A stretch of DNA of 6,756 bases from Deltaproteobacteria bacterium (GCA_030640695.1 DAOWIX010000117.1:1-6756), one strand, 5' to 3'. Counted from the first letter of the stretch, positions 1 to 6,358 are shown. A program made the numbers and translations. The notes: generated by a model not told the origin, from the letters alone.

Positions 1-932
1 AAAGCAACTAAAATACAAAGGGTTATAACAGTGGGTACGGTCACCCGAACCAGGGGATCAAGAACCACCTTGTAAATCGCCTTAAGGCTGCGTAAATGAA
101 CTACATGCCAACCGGGAAAGCCGTCAATCTCCAACCGATTAACAAAATACCGTTTACCCGCTTCATCAACCGCATAATGTTCACCTTCACGCTTCAAACC
201 AGTCCAGGACCAGGGCCCCCGCCCAAACTGTCGGGATTCAACCAGACCTCGCTGCTCACGTTCGGATCGCTGCCAGAGAAGCTGAAACAGCCAAGCCTTA
301 CGATTAGCTATAAAAATCAGGCCGTGGGGATCGGTAACAACGACGATCTCATCCCGGCTCTGACCCAGTTTTTTCTCGATCTGCTCAAGTGACGCCTTGA
401 TAACGACAACCCCCAGAGGTCTATCTTCGGCCTCCGCAAAAACCGGATAACTACAATAGACCCCACGCTTACCGGAAGTCGTGCCAAGCGCCAGATAGGT
501 GGTTGGGGAACCATCCACCGCTCCTTGAAAATAGGGCCGGAAAGCAAAGTTTTTGCCGACAAAACTGTCATCATCATTACGGTTGCTGGAAGCGATCGTG
601 ACTCCATTATAGTTCATCAAGTAGCAGACATCAGCCCTGAGAGCATTTTTGAAATGATCCAGCAAAACATTAACCTGAGCCACCGAATCGGACTCCCCGA
701 CAACCAATAAATCAGCCAAAGGTTGCATTCCAACCAGCGTCCGAACCGGTTTGACGTTTTCTGAAAGAAAAGTCGAAAGGTTTTTTTGAATAATCTCAAC
801 CCGGGTAACGGCTTGGTGCTCAGCCTCCTTAAAAGCCGCAGCTTTCAAGGAGGTGTAATAGAGATAACCTCCAGTTGCCGCCGACAAGAAAGCGAGCAGT
901 GACAAAACGAAAAAGATTAGACGTAGTTTCAT
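1..932 (-). CDS. Membrane sensor protein with periplasmic dCache (DctB-type) domain; 3' end off the window
   Basis: Partial signalling gene. The open frame runs from the ATG complementary to 930-932 to the left edge, giving 310 codons without a stop; an in-frame TAG (948-950) lies just upstream, so this is the first ATG. A hydrophobic segment at residues about 5-27 is a likely first transmembrane helix, and a second begins near residue 298. Between them is an extracytoplasmic region of about 270 residues. Residues 100-180 carry the hallmarks of the DctB-like double-Cache sensor: NYNGVTIASSN (107-117), SFVGKNFAFRPYF (123-135), then a G-[ST]-x-G-x-RG stretch (150-157) and LGVVVIKASL (173-182). 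Residues 193-282 look like the membrane-proximal Cache lobe. Such sensors bind small ligands, often carboxylates or amino acids, and control a cytoplasmic histidine kinase or a GGDEF/EAL output. That part is beyond the edge, so the output type is unknown; a histidine kinase is the likelier guess. Only a weak GAAG precedes the start. Confidence 0.85.
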   Translation of the reverse strand, partial: MKLRLIFFVLSLLAFLSAATGGYLYYTSLKAAAFKEAEHQAVTRVEIIQKNLSTFLSENVKPVRTLVGMQPLADLLVVGESDSVAQVNVLLDHFKNALRADVCYLMNYNGVTIASSNRNDDDSFVGKNFAFRPYFQGAVDGSPTTYLALGTTSGKRGVYCSYPVFAEAEDRPLGVVVIKASLEQIEKKLGQSRDEIVVVTDPHGLIFIANRKAWLFQLLWQRSEREQRGLVESRQFGRGPWSWTGLKREGEHYAVDEAGKRYFVNRLEIDGFPGWHVVHLRSLKAIYKVVLDPLVRVTVPTVITLCILVA

Positions 933-975
933 AAAGAGATCTTCATTCTAAAGGCGTAAGGTTGTGGCCCAAAGA

Positions 976-1068
976 TTAGCAGCAGCAACCATGTCGATTG
1001 ATTTTTTCATCTAAATAGGCTAAGAGCTTGTCCCAAAATTGAGTAGCATGGACGATCTTGACTGTCAA
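976..1068 (-). promoter_or_regulatory. Candidate promoter region for the dCache sensor gene
   Basis: On the minus strand a perfect TTGACA (complement of 1063-1068) is followed after 17 bases by TACTCA (complement of 1040-1045). A TGC sits directly before it, as in an extended -10 element. The -10 hexamer itself is poor, so this is only a candidate. It would give a leader of roughly 100 bases for the sensor gene. The same bases on the plus strand form the small dyad TTGAC-T-GTCAA (1058-1068), midway between the divergent genes, where a regulator could bind. Confidence 0.22.
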
Positions 1069-1115
1069 CCACAACCCGGAATCAGGCAACCCAACCTTTT
1101 AAGAAAGCAAAACTC

Positions 1116-1649
1116 ATGAACAAAGTTCCTCTCTTAGGTTTTATCGGCAACAGCAACAGCGGCAAAACGACCTTGTTGACTGCTCTGATTGCCACCCTGA
1201 CGGCCACAGGCCTTAAAATTGGCGCCGTCAAACATCATCACCGTTCATTTACGATTGATCATGAGGGCAAGGACAGTCAGCGTTTCACGGTAGCCGGAGC
1301 CCGAAAAACGATTATCACCGGACCTGAACAGACAGCCCTGATCGAACAAACCCATAAACAACTATCACTTGACGAGTTGACTACGACCTACCTCCAAGAT
1401 CTTGACCTGATTCTGGTGGAGGGCTTCAAGCAGATCCAAATACCAAAAATCGAAGTCCAGCGGCAAGCTCTTGATCTTCCACTTCTTAGTCGCGGAAATT
1501 ATCATGACCCCAATCTGATTGCGGTTATCAGCGATCAAGTACAAACCCTTGATGTCCCCCTCTTTGCCCCGCATGAGATTTCCGCTATCAACACTTTTAT
1601 CTGCGACTACTTTGCCCTTCGCACGACAACACCTCCCACAATCTTTTAA
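1116..1649 (+). CDS. mobB: MobB, molybdopterin-guanine dinucleotide biosynthesis GTP-binding adaptor
   Basis: Small P-loop protein of 177 residues, the usual size for MobB. MobB binds GTP and assists MobA in making the bis-MGD form of molybdenum cofactor in the cytoplasm; in E. coli it helps but is not essential. The N-terminus carries a Walker A loop, GNSNSGKTT (11-19), in the LLGFIGNSNSGKTTL context typical of the family. The MobB signature follows at about 36-62: VKHHH, then DHEGKDSQRFTVAGA, the GKDS-AGA block seen in E. coli MobB. DLDLILVEGFK (95-105) is the Walker B-like region with the conserved VEGFK. The last 15 residues look divergent. The frame has a TGA at 1059-1061 and no ATG before 1116. 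The ribosome-binding site is weak, with only AAGAAAG about 9 bases upstream. mobA follows 2 bases after the stop, so the two are almost certainly co-transcribed. Confidence 0.93.
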   Translation: MNKVPLLGFIGNSNSGKTTLLTALIATLTATGLKIGAVKHHHRSFTIDHEGKDSQRFTVAGARKTIITGPEQTALIEQTHKQLSLDELTTTYLQDLDLILVEGFKQIQIPKIEVQRQALDLPLLSRGNYHDPNLIAVISDQVQTLDVPLFAPHEISAINTFICDYFALRTTTPPTIF

Positions 1650-1651
1650 CC

Positions 1652-2275
1652 ATGATCCGAGAAGCATCACTCAAATTTCCTTTAAGCGGCGCGGTACTGG
1701 CCGGAGGCCGGGCCCAGCGCTTTGGCGGTCAAGACAAAACTCAACTCAGATTAGGCCGGGAAAACCTGCTCAACCGAACCCTTGGAATTCTCAACTCTTT
1801 TTGCGCAGAGACCTTGATCAGCAGCAACACCCTACCCCAACAACCCGAAGGTCGCATCGTCCCTGACCAAAAAAATAACCAGGGACCCTTAGGAGCGATC
1901 TACAGCTGTCTGCTGGCAGCCAGTAACCCCTACCTGATGATCGTCGCCGGTGACATGCCTTTCATTAAACCTCCCGCACTCATTAAACTATGGCACGAAA
2001 GAGAAGAGTTCGATGTCATTATTCCAAGATCACCGGACGGCATGCAACCCTTGGCGGCCATCTATAAACAGAGTTGTATTCCCAACATCGCCACACAGTT
2101 AAAAGAGAATAATTTTAAAATCAGAGGCTTCTTCGATGATGTCCGGGTCAAGGTCATAACCTGCTCAGATTTCCCTGATATTTACCCGGACAATACCTTC
2201 CTCAACATCAATTCCCCCGCCGACCTCAGAAGAGCCCGTTCCCTCTACCAGAAAAACGTGAATGTTCGGCATTGA
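1652..2275 (+). CDS. mobA: MobA, molybdenum cofactor guanylyltransferase
   Basis: Cytoplasmic nucleotidyltransferase of 207 residues that joins GMP from GTP to Mo-molybdopterin, giving the MGD cofactor of DMSO-reductase-family enzymes such as formate dehydrogenases and nitrate reductases. The protein is complete. Landmarks are the nucleotide-binding loop LAGGRAQRFGGQDK (16-29), which matches the family pattern LAGGxSxRxGxDK; QGPLGAI (77-83); the metal-binding AGDMPF (99-104); QPLAAIY (132-138); and FLNINSPADL (183-192) near the end. The ATG lies 2 bases after the mobB stop with no Shine-Dalgarno motif in front, so translation probably depends on coupling to mobB. No other molybdopterin genes (moa, moe, mog) or molybdoenzyme genes are in the window. 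Alternative assignments in the same fold, such as the CTP-dependent MocA, are unlikely next to mobB. Confidence 0.93.
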   Translation: MIREASLKFPLSGAVLAGGRAQRFGGQDKTQLRLGRENLLNRTLGILNSFCAETLISSNTLPQQPEGRIVPDQKNNQGPLGAIYSCLLAASNPYLMIVAGDMPFIKPPALIKLWHEREEFDVIIPRSPDGMQPLAAIYKQSCIPNIATQLKENNFKIRGFFDDVRVKVITCSDFPDIYPDNTFLNINSPADLRRARSLYQKNVNVRH

Positions 2276-2408
2276 GTCGGCTCTGCTCTCTTTTCTCCGC
2301 TCTTTGGTCTCCAGCTTGGTTATTTCAAGGGGTTACGAAAAGAGAACAAAGGCTTATGCTACAACATTTAAATAAGGCCAAATACTTACAGAAAAACAAA
2401 TTAAAAGT

Positions 2409-2437
2409 TTGAATTTTCAACCATTATCTGCTATGAG
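2409..2437 (+). promoter_or_regulatory. Candidate upstream promoter of the rhlB cluster
   Basis: TTGAAT (2409-2414), a spacer of exactly 17 bases, then TATGAG (2432-2437) preceded directly by TGC, an extended -10 arrangement. Each hexamer matches the sigma-70 consensus at four of six positions. Initiation here would leave a leader of nearly 200 bases before the helicase, including the heptamer repeat. Pattern match only. Confidence 0.3.
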
Positions 2438-2452
2438 TCGCCCCGCTGGGAG

Positions 2453-2475
2453 AGTCGACAGTGGGCAGTCGGCAG
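2453..2475 (+). repeat. Degenerate tandem heptamer repeat (AGTCGRC-like)
   Basis: Three consecutive heptamers, AGTCGAC, AGTGGGC and AGTCGGC, followed by AG, all fitting the pattern AGTSGRC. The array lies between two genes and has no coding frame of note. I know of short tandem heptamers of this CAGT-type appearance in intergenic DNA of various bacteria, but I cannot name a family for this copy. Confidence 0.5.
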
Positions 2476-2521
2476 AGAACCGTAAAAACCACCTGCACTG
2501 ACCCAAAAATTCACCATACTT

Positions 2522-2549
2522 TTGACCACTCGGTGCCAAACCCTATCAA
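2522..2549 (+). promoter_or_regulatory. Candidate proximal promoter of the rhlB cluster
   Basis: TTGACC (2522-2527, five of six consensus bases), a 16-base spacer and TATCAA (2544-2549, four of six). Transcription would start near 2556 and leave a leader of about 85 bases before the GTG start. It competes with the upstream candidate; both could be used. Confidence 0.3.
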
Positions 2550-2640
2550 CCTGCTACATTACTCTCCCGCAATAACTATAGTGCCCCGACAAAACCGGGA
2601 TAATACTTTTTCTATTTAAACAATAAGGACAAACAAACAC

Positions 2641-4350
2641 GTGCAACAAGTCTTCAGCGACACCCGATTTACCCAGCTTGACATTCCGACAGAAGTTCTT
2701 GAAGGAATCGCCACCGCCGGATATGAGTTCTGTACCCCGGTTCAGGAAGAGGTTCTACCTCAAACCTTGAAAGGTGACAATATTGCCGCCCAATCACAAA
2801 CCGGCACCGGCAAAACTGCGACCTTTCTGATCACCCTGCTGACACGACTGATCCGGGCCCAGACAAACGGTAATAAAAACCGCTCCAACGAAAGTACCTC
2901 AAGGCCCCGAGCCTTGATCTTGGCACCAACCCGTGAGTTAGCAGTCCAGATCGGGCAGGAGGCTGAAACCCTAAGCGAGTCTTCAGGTCTCCGTTTTCAA
3001 GCTATTTACGGCGGGGTTGACTATGAAAAACAGCGCTTGGCTTTGCAATACGAACAAGTTGATGTCGTGGTCGCGACGCCTGGCCGCTTGATCGACTACA
3101 TGAAGCAGAAGGTCATCTTCTTAGACGACATTGAAGTGCTGGTCATTGACGAAGCTGACCGGATGTTTGATATGGGTTTCATCCCTGACGTTCGTTGGCT
3201 ACTTAAACGCTGCCCCTCGACCGAAAAACGCCAGTCCCTGCTCTTTTCCGCGACCCTCTCTGAGAAAGTCATGGAACTCGCTTATGAACACCTTAATATC
3301 AGTGAAGCAACCAACATCAACCCGGGTCAGGTTACGGTCGATAAAATTGAGCAAAGCCTCTACCATGTCGGTAAACATGAAAAAATGGCTCTGCTTTTTG
3401 GCCTGTTAAAGCAGGAGAAACCTGAACGCAGCTTGATTTTTACCAACACCAAAAGAATGGCTGAAATCCTTGAGGATTACCTCAAAGCCAACGGTTTTGG
3501 AGCGGCCTGCTTGACCGGAGACGTCCCGCAAAAGAAACGCCAGGCCACCCTGGAACGTTTTAAGGACAAAAAACTGAACATCCTGATCGCTACAGATGTC
3601 GCCTCCCGGGGCCTGCATATTGAAGCGGTCTCCCATGTCTTCAACTATGACCTCCCCCAGGACGCCGAAGACTATGTCCATCGTATCGGGCGTACGGCTC
3701 GCATCGGGGCCACCGGCATCGCCATAGCCTTGGCTGGCGAAGAAGATGCCTTCTACCTCGAAGCGATCGAAAAACTGGCCGGGAAAATCCCGGTCATCTG
3801 GGCTGAAGATGAAGATTTTGCACGTGACTTCAAACGCCCTAGCAAACGCGCCAGCAGCTCCCCAAGCACCCGCGCGCGCGCACCTGAACGCGGAAGACCT
3901 AGCGCTGCCAGAGGACGGGGCGGCAGTTCAAGTTCACCCAGTAGAAAACCGTCCCGGACGACCGATCCCAAAAATGAAACAAAGAGCGGGACAAAGAACC
4001 GTCGTCCCAATTCAGAGACACGTCCGGAACGGGAGAGCGCCCATCCGACCCGGCGCCGCAGCAGCGCCACCGGCAGTAGCAAAAGCGAAGGATCAAAGTC
4101 ATCGGAAAACCGTTCTAACCGGCGGCCGCCACGCAAGCAGGCCAACACTGATAACACCAGCAACCCACAGAGCTCTAAGAGTACAGAGCCGAAGCAGACC
4201 CCGGTAAAAAAAGCGCCTCCAGTTGCTCAAAAAGTCAACCGACCCACTCCCAAACCTCCTGTAAAAACAAATGCTCCGAAAAAACAACCGGAAAAGAAGA
4301 AAGGCCTTCTGGGGAAAATCGTCGGTCTTTTTTCAGGACAACAAAAATAG
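2641..4350 (+). CDS. rhlB: RhlB-like DEAD-box ATP-dependent RNA helicase with long basic C-terminal tail
   Basis: ATP-dependent RNA helicase of 569 residues, expected to unwind short RNA duplexes during mRNA turnover or ribosome assembly. All core motifs are present: the Q motif (F10, Q35), motif I AQSQTGTGKTA (50-60), Ia APTREL (95-100), Ib TPGR (146-149), II DEAD (170-173), III SAT (203-205), IV LIFTNT (265-270), V ATDVASRGL (317-325) and VI HRIGRTAR (347-354). RhlB-type features are RLIDYMKQ (149-156), DEADRMFDMGFI (170-181), LTGDVPQKKR (291-300) and HVFNYDLPQDAEDYVHRIG (332-350). E. coli RhlB is 421 residues; the excess here is a disordered tail (about 400-554) rich in Ser, Arg, Pro and Lys, with one RGRGG, ending in a short amphipathic segment (555-566). 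The start is GTG: AAGGA (2625-2629) lies 11 bases upstream and an in-frame TAA (2617-2619) bars extension. A DUF1820 gene follows 23 bases after the stop. RhlE or another paralogue is a less likely name. Confidence 0.88.
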   Translation: MQQVFSDTRFTQLDIPTEVLEGIATAGYEFCTPVQEEVLPQTLKGDNIAAQSQTGTGKTATFLITLLTRLIRAQTNGNKNRSNESTSRPRALILAPTRELAVQIGQEAETLSESSGLRFQAIYGGVDYEKQRLALQYEQVDVVVATPGRLIDYMKQKVIFLDDIEVLVIDEADRMFDMGFIPDVRWLLKRCPSTEKRQSLLFSATLSEKVMELAYEHLNISEATNINPGQVTVDKIEQSLYHVGKHEKMALLFGLLKQEKPERSLIFTNTKRMAEILEDYLKANGFGAACLTGDVPQKKRQATLERFKDKKLNILIATDVASRGLHIEAVSHVFNYDLPQDAEDYVHRIGRTARIGATGIAIALAGEEDAFYLEAIEKLAGKIPVIWAEDEDFARDFKRPSKRASSSPSTRARAPERGRPSAARGRGGSSSSPSRKPSRTTDPKNETKSGTKNRRPNSETRPERESAHPTRRRSSATGSSKSEGSKSSENRSNRRPPRKQANTDNTSNPQSSKSTEPKQTPVKKAPPVAQKVNRPTPKPPVKTNAPKKQPEKKKGLLGKIVGLFSGQQK

Positions 4351-4373
4351 GCAGGGCAACAAAAAATAAACTT

Positions 4374-4682
4374 ATGAGTTCCAGCAAAAAACCCATCTAC
4401 CGCGTCCACTTTAAGACCGAAGATCGCAGTTACTCACTATTGGCCCACTCGGTAAAAGAGTCTGAGTTCTTTGGTTTTATTGAGGTCTCTGAAATCATCT
4501 TTGAAGATATCAATCGCCTGATCATTTCACCGGAAGACGAGTCCCTGCGCAAGGAATTTGCCAAAACTGAGAGCATCTCGATCCCGCACCAATACCTGCG
4601 TCGCATCGACCGCCTCTCCGACAGTGAAGATATCGGGGTCTCATATCTTAAAATAGCTGAAAGTAAAAAGAAAGGCGAGTAG
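4374..4682 (+). CDS. DUF1820 family protein
   Basis: Protein of 102 residues that I place in the DUF1820 family, a small proteobacterial family of unknown function. The evidence is the start (KPIYRVHF, residues 6-13), a Tyr/Leu-containing strand (SYSLLAHSV, 19-27), FFGFIEVSEIIFED (32-45), a following ISPEDESLRKEF block (51-62), and SIPHQYLRRIDRL (69-81). Family members typically show a PIYRV..F start, GFVEV..., a P.EE.LK.EF block and YIPMHSVIRIDEV, and the order here is the same. There is no signal peptide or membrane segment, so it should be cytoplasmic, and it probably folds as a small beta-rich domain. The C-terminal 20 residues are polar and end in a Lys-rich KKKGE. It lies 23 bases after rhlB, which suggests co-transcription. 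The best Shine-Dalgarno-like stretch, AGGG (4353-4356), is too far from the ATG to be convincing. The function is unknown and I do not propose one. Confidence 0.75.
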   Translation: MSSSKKPIYRVHFKTEDRSYSLLAHSVKESEFFGFIEVSEIIFEDINRLIISPEDESLRKEFAKTESISIPHQYLRRIDRLSDSEDIGVSYLKIAESKKKGE

Positions 4683-4712
4683 GCTATTGAGACAGTTCGA
4701 TGACAAAACCTG

Positions 4713-4728
4713 ATTATTTACAAATAAT
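4713..4728. repeat. Perfect 7-bp AT-only inverted repeat upstream of the His/Cys-rich gene
   Basis: ATTATTT-AC-AAATAAT lies 17 bases before the ATG at 4746 and just before its ribosome-binding site. It has no GC pair and only a 2-base centre, so a stable RNA hairpin is unlikely. It could be an operator or simply AT-rich spacer. Confidence 0.4.
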
Positions 4729-4745
4729 TTAGAGGAGAAAAGATC

Positions 4746-5027
4746 ATGCATGAACATCACGATCACGGCCCATGTGAAAGTCATGACCAGTGCCAAGGCT
4801 GCGGTAACCATCAGGAAAAGATGAGTTTTGATGAGAAACTAGGAATGCTATTAAATCACTGGATTGACCATAACGACAGCCACCAGACCGATTACAAAAA
4901 ATGGGCTGCCCAAGCCAAAGAGGAAGGCCATAACGATGTTGTCGCTAAGATTCTCGAAGCGATGCAGCTTTTCCAGGAAGGCAACCAACGCCTGCGCCAG
5001 GCTCAACAGATCATGACCATGGACTGA
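4746..5027 (+). CDS. Small His/Cys-rich protein, putative metal binding, just upstream of tyrS
   Basis: Protein of 93 residues whose function I cannot name. The first 22 residues hold seven His and three Cys (H2, H4, H5, H7, C10, H13, C16, C19, H22), with a C-x5-C-x2-C spacing that looks made for metal binding. The rest (about 27-93) is predicted to be helical. One helix carries HWIDHNDSH (38-46), placing H38, H42 and H46 one turn apart on one face, followed by YKKWAAQAKEEG and a Gln/Glu-rich helix to the C-terminus. I recall this HW..HN..H...(Y/F)..WA pattern in small uncharacterised proteins of anaerobic bacteria and methanogens, some with a His-rich start, but cannot verify it here. There is no signal peptide. 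The ribosome-binding site is the best in the window: GAGGAG (4732-4737), 8 bases before the ATG. tyrS begins 3 bases after the stop. A metal store or metallochaperone is a reasonable but untested inference. Confidence 0.8.
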   Translation: MHEHHDHGPCESHDQCQGCGNHQEKMSFDEKLGMLLNHWIDHNDSHQTDYKKWAAQAKEEGHNDVVAKILEAMQLFQEGNQRLRQAQQIMTMD

Positions 5028-5030
5028 AGT

Positions 5031-6314
5031 ATGAGTTGTCAGGTATACCAAGAGCTTGAAGAACGAGGACTGATTTATCAGAGTACCAACGCTGGGGGGG
5101 TGCAAAAGCTTCTGCAAGAGGCTCCGCAGACCTTCTATATCGGATTTGACCCGACAGCTGACAGTCTTCATGTCGGCTCTCTAATTCCGATTATCGTCAT
5201 GATGCATCTTCAGAAAGCCGGCCATCGCCCGATCGCCATCTTAGGCGGCGGCACGGCCATGGTCGGTGATCCCAGCGGCAAAACTGAACTTAGACAGATG
5301 CTGACGCCGGAGAAGATTGTCGAAAATGGCCAAGGGATCGCGGCCCAACTCGCCCGCTTTCTCGATTTCAACGATAATCGCTGTCAATTAATCAATAATG
5401 CAGACTGGCTCTCGTCGCTTAAATATGTCGATTTCTTAAGGGATATCGGGCGCCATTTCAGCGTCAACCGAATGATCACGGCGGAGTCCTACAAACAGCG
5501 CCTTGAGACCGGACTCTCATTCATTGAATTTAACTACATGATTCTTCAAGCCTACGATTTTCACGTCTTGTGCAAGGATCAAGGATGTCGAATCCAGATG
5601 GGGGGCCAGGATCAGTGGGGCAACATCGTTGCTGGCATAGATCTTATCCGTAGAACCCAAGCGACTGAGGCCTACGGGGTCACGTTCCCTCTACTGACCA
5701 CCAGCAACGGCGAAAAATTCGGGAAAACCGCTGCCGGTGCCGTATGGCTCTCAACTGAACGAACTTCAGTTCTAGATTTTTATCAGTTCTGGCGCAATTG
5801 CGAAGACTCTGAAATCAAGCGCCTTTTAAGTTTCTTCACATTCCTGCCAATGGACGAGATCAAACACTTAAGCGCTCTCACTGATCAGGGCATCAACCGC
5901 GCCAAAGAGATTCTCGCTTATGAGGTTACAGCCTTAGTCCATGGCCACAAAGCCGCAGCCACAGCCTACCAGACTGCGGTCACTCGTTTCGGCAGCGCCG
6001 ACCCCGAGCTTAAGATTGAAACCTCCTCCGCCATTCGTGACCTAATACCAAAGAAAGAGGAAGAAGATCTTCCCACCCTGATACTTGACATTGAAAAACT
6101 TAATGCTGGCATCAGCTTGGTCGACCTCTTTATCGAGACCGGCCTCACCAAATCAAAAGGGCAAACTCGGCGCCTTATTGAGCAAGGGGGTGCCTACTTG
6201 GACGAAGAGCGTATCAACAAAGATCGTCCACTCAATCAAGCTGATTTCGAAAAGAACAAGATTCTGATACGAGCTGGCAAAAAGAGATTCCATCAAGTCT
6301 TATTGAAAAACTAA
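5031..6314 (+). CDS. tyrS: Tyrosyl-tRNA synthetase (TyrRS)
   Basis: Class I aminoacyl-tRNA synthetase that activates tyrosine with ATP and charges tRNA-Tyr in the cytoplasm; essential. At 427 residues it is almost the length of E. coli TyrRS (424) and resembles it throughout. The catalytic Rossmann fold shows YIGFDPTADSLHVGSL (36-51), containing the HIGH-type motif HVGS (47-50). Next come GGGTAMVGDPSGK (72-84) and the tyrosine-site block FNYMILQAYDF (167-177), with Y169, Q173 and D176 at the expected places. QMGGQDQWGN (189-198) and the KMSKS equivalent KFGKT (229-233) complete it. The anticodon-binding helical domain follows, and the C-terminus is an S4 RNA-binding domain (about 360-425; SKGQTRRLIEQGGAYLD at 375-391). 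The ATG lies 3 bases after the upstream stop, without its own Shine-Dalgarno motif, so translation is probably coupled to the His/Cys-rich gene. A run of seven G (5094-5100) falls in codons 22-24. Confidence 0.97.
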   Translation: MSCQVYQELEERGLIYQSTNAGGVQKLLQEAPQTFYIGFDPTADSLHVGSLIPIIVMMHLQKAGHRPIAILGGGTAMVGDPSGKTELRQMLTPEKIVENGQGIAAQLARFLDFNDNRCQLINNADWLSSLKYVDFLRDIGRHFSVNRMITAESYKQRLETGLSFIEFNYMILQAYDFHVLCKDQGCRIQMGGQDQWGNIVAGIDLIRRTQATEAYGVTFPLLTTSNGEKFGKTAAGAVWLSTERTSVLDFYQFWRNCEDSEIKRLLSFFTFLPMDEIKHLSALTDQGINRAKEILAYEVTALVHGHKAAATAYQTAVTRFGSADPELKIETSSAIRDLIPKKEEEDLPTLILDIEKLNAGISLVDLFIETGLTKSKGQTRRLIEQGGAYLDEERINKDRPLNQADFEKNKILIRAGKKRFHQVLLKN

Positions 6315-6358
6315 AAACCAATCTCGGCAGAACAGAAACCACAAAAAAGCTTAAACAA

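Larger units (their letters stand above)
2276..2640 (+). other. 365-bp intergenic region between mobA and rhlB
   Basis: I find no convincing gene or structured RNA here. It holds an AT-rich inverted repeat shortly after mobA (TCTCTTTTC 2287-2295 against GAAAAGAGA 2337-2345), too widely spaced and lacking a T-run to be called a terminator. A short dyad TTGAA-TT-TTCAA (2409-2420), a degenerate heptamer repeat (2453-2475) and two candidate promoters for the helicase gene are listed separately where relevant. The base composition of 2340-2430 is strongly AT-rich. Confidence 0.6.

Noticed and set aside
96..799. Short open frames on both strands within the first 800 bases
   Set aside because: They overlap the continuous 310-codon sensor frame on the minus strand, which has clear dCache motifs and transmembrane segments, so they are shadows.
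948..1010. 20-codon ATG frame on the minus strand (start MKKSIDMVAAANLW) just upstream of the sensor gene
   Set aside because: It is protein-like in its first residues, but it has no ribosome-binding site and no family resemblance, and it overlaps other equally short frames. Chance is the simplest explanation.
1021..1045. GAGCTTGTCCCAAAATT, which resembles the sort of sequence found at some insertion-sequence ends
   Set aside because: There is no inverted partner, target duplication or transposase remnant nearby.
1365..1866. Open frames overlapping mobB and mobA (minus 1365-1670, plus 1519-1866)
   Set aside because: They overlap well-recognised genes in other frames and show no family features.
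2285..2348. Inverted repeat TCTCTTTTC / GAAAAGAGA after mobA as a terminator
   Set aside because: The arms are 41 bases apart, the stem is AT-rich and no T-run follows, so it does not fit an intrinsic terminator.
3746..4207. Long open frames in other frames across the helicase tail (plus strand 3746-4207, minus strand 3753-4163, minus strand 4099-4287)
   Set aside because: They lie entirely inside the rhlB gene, where repetitive Arg/Ser/Pro codons suppress stops in other frames. Their translations are low complexity and resemble no family I know.
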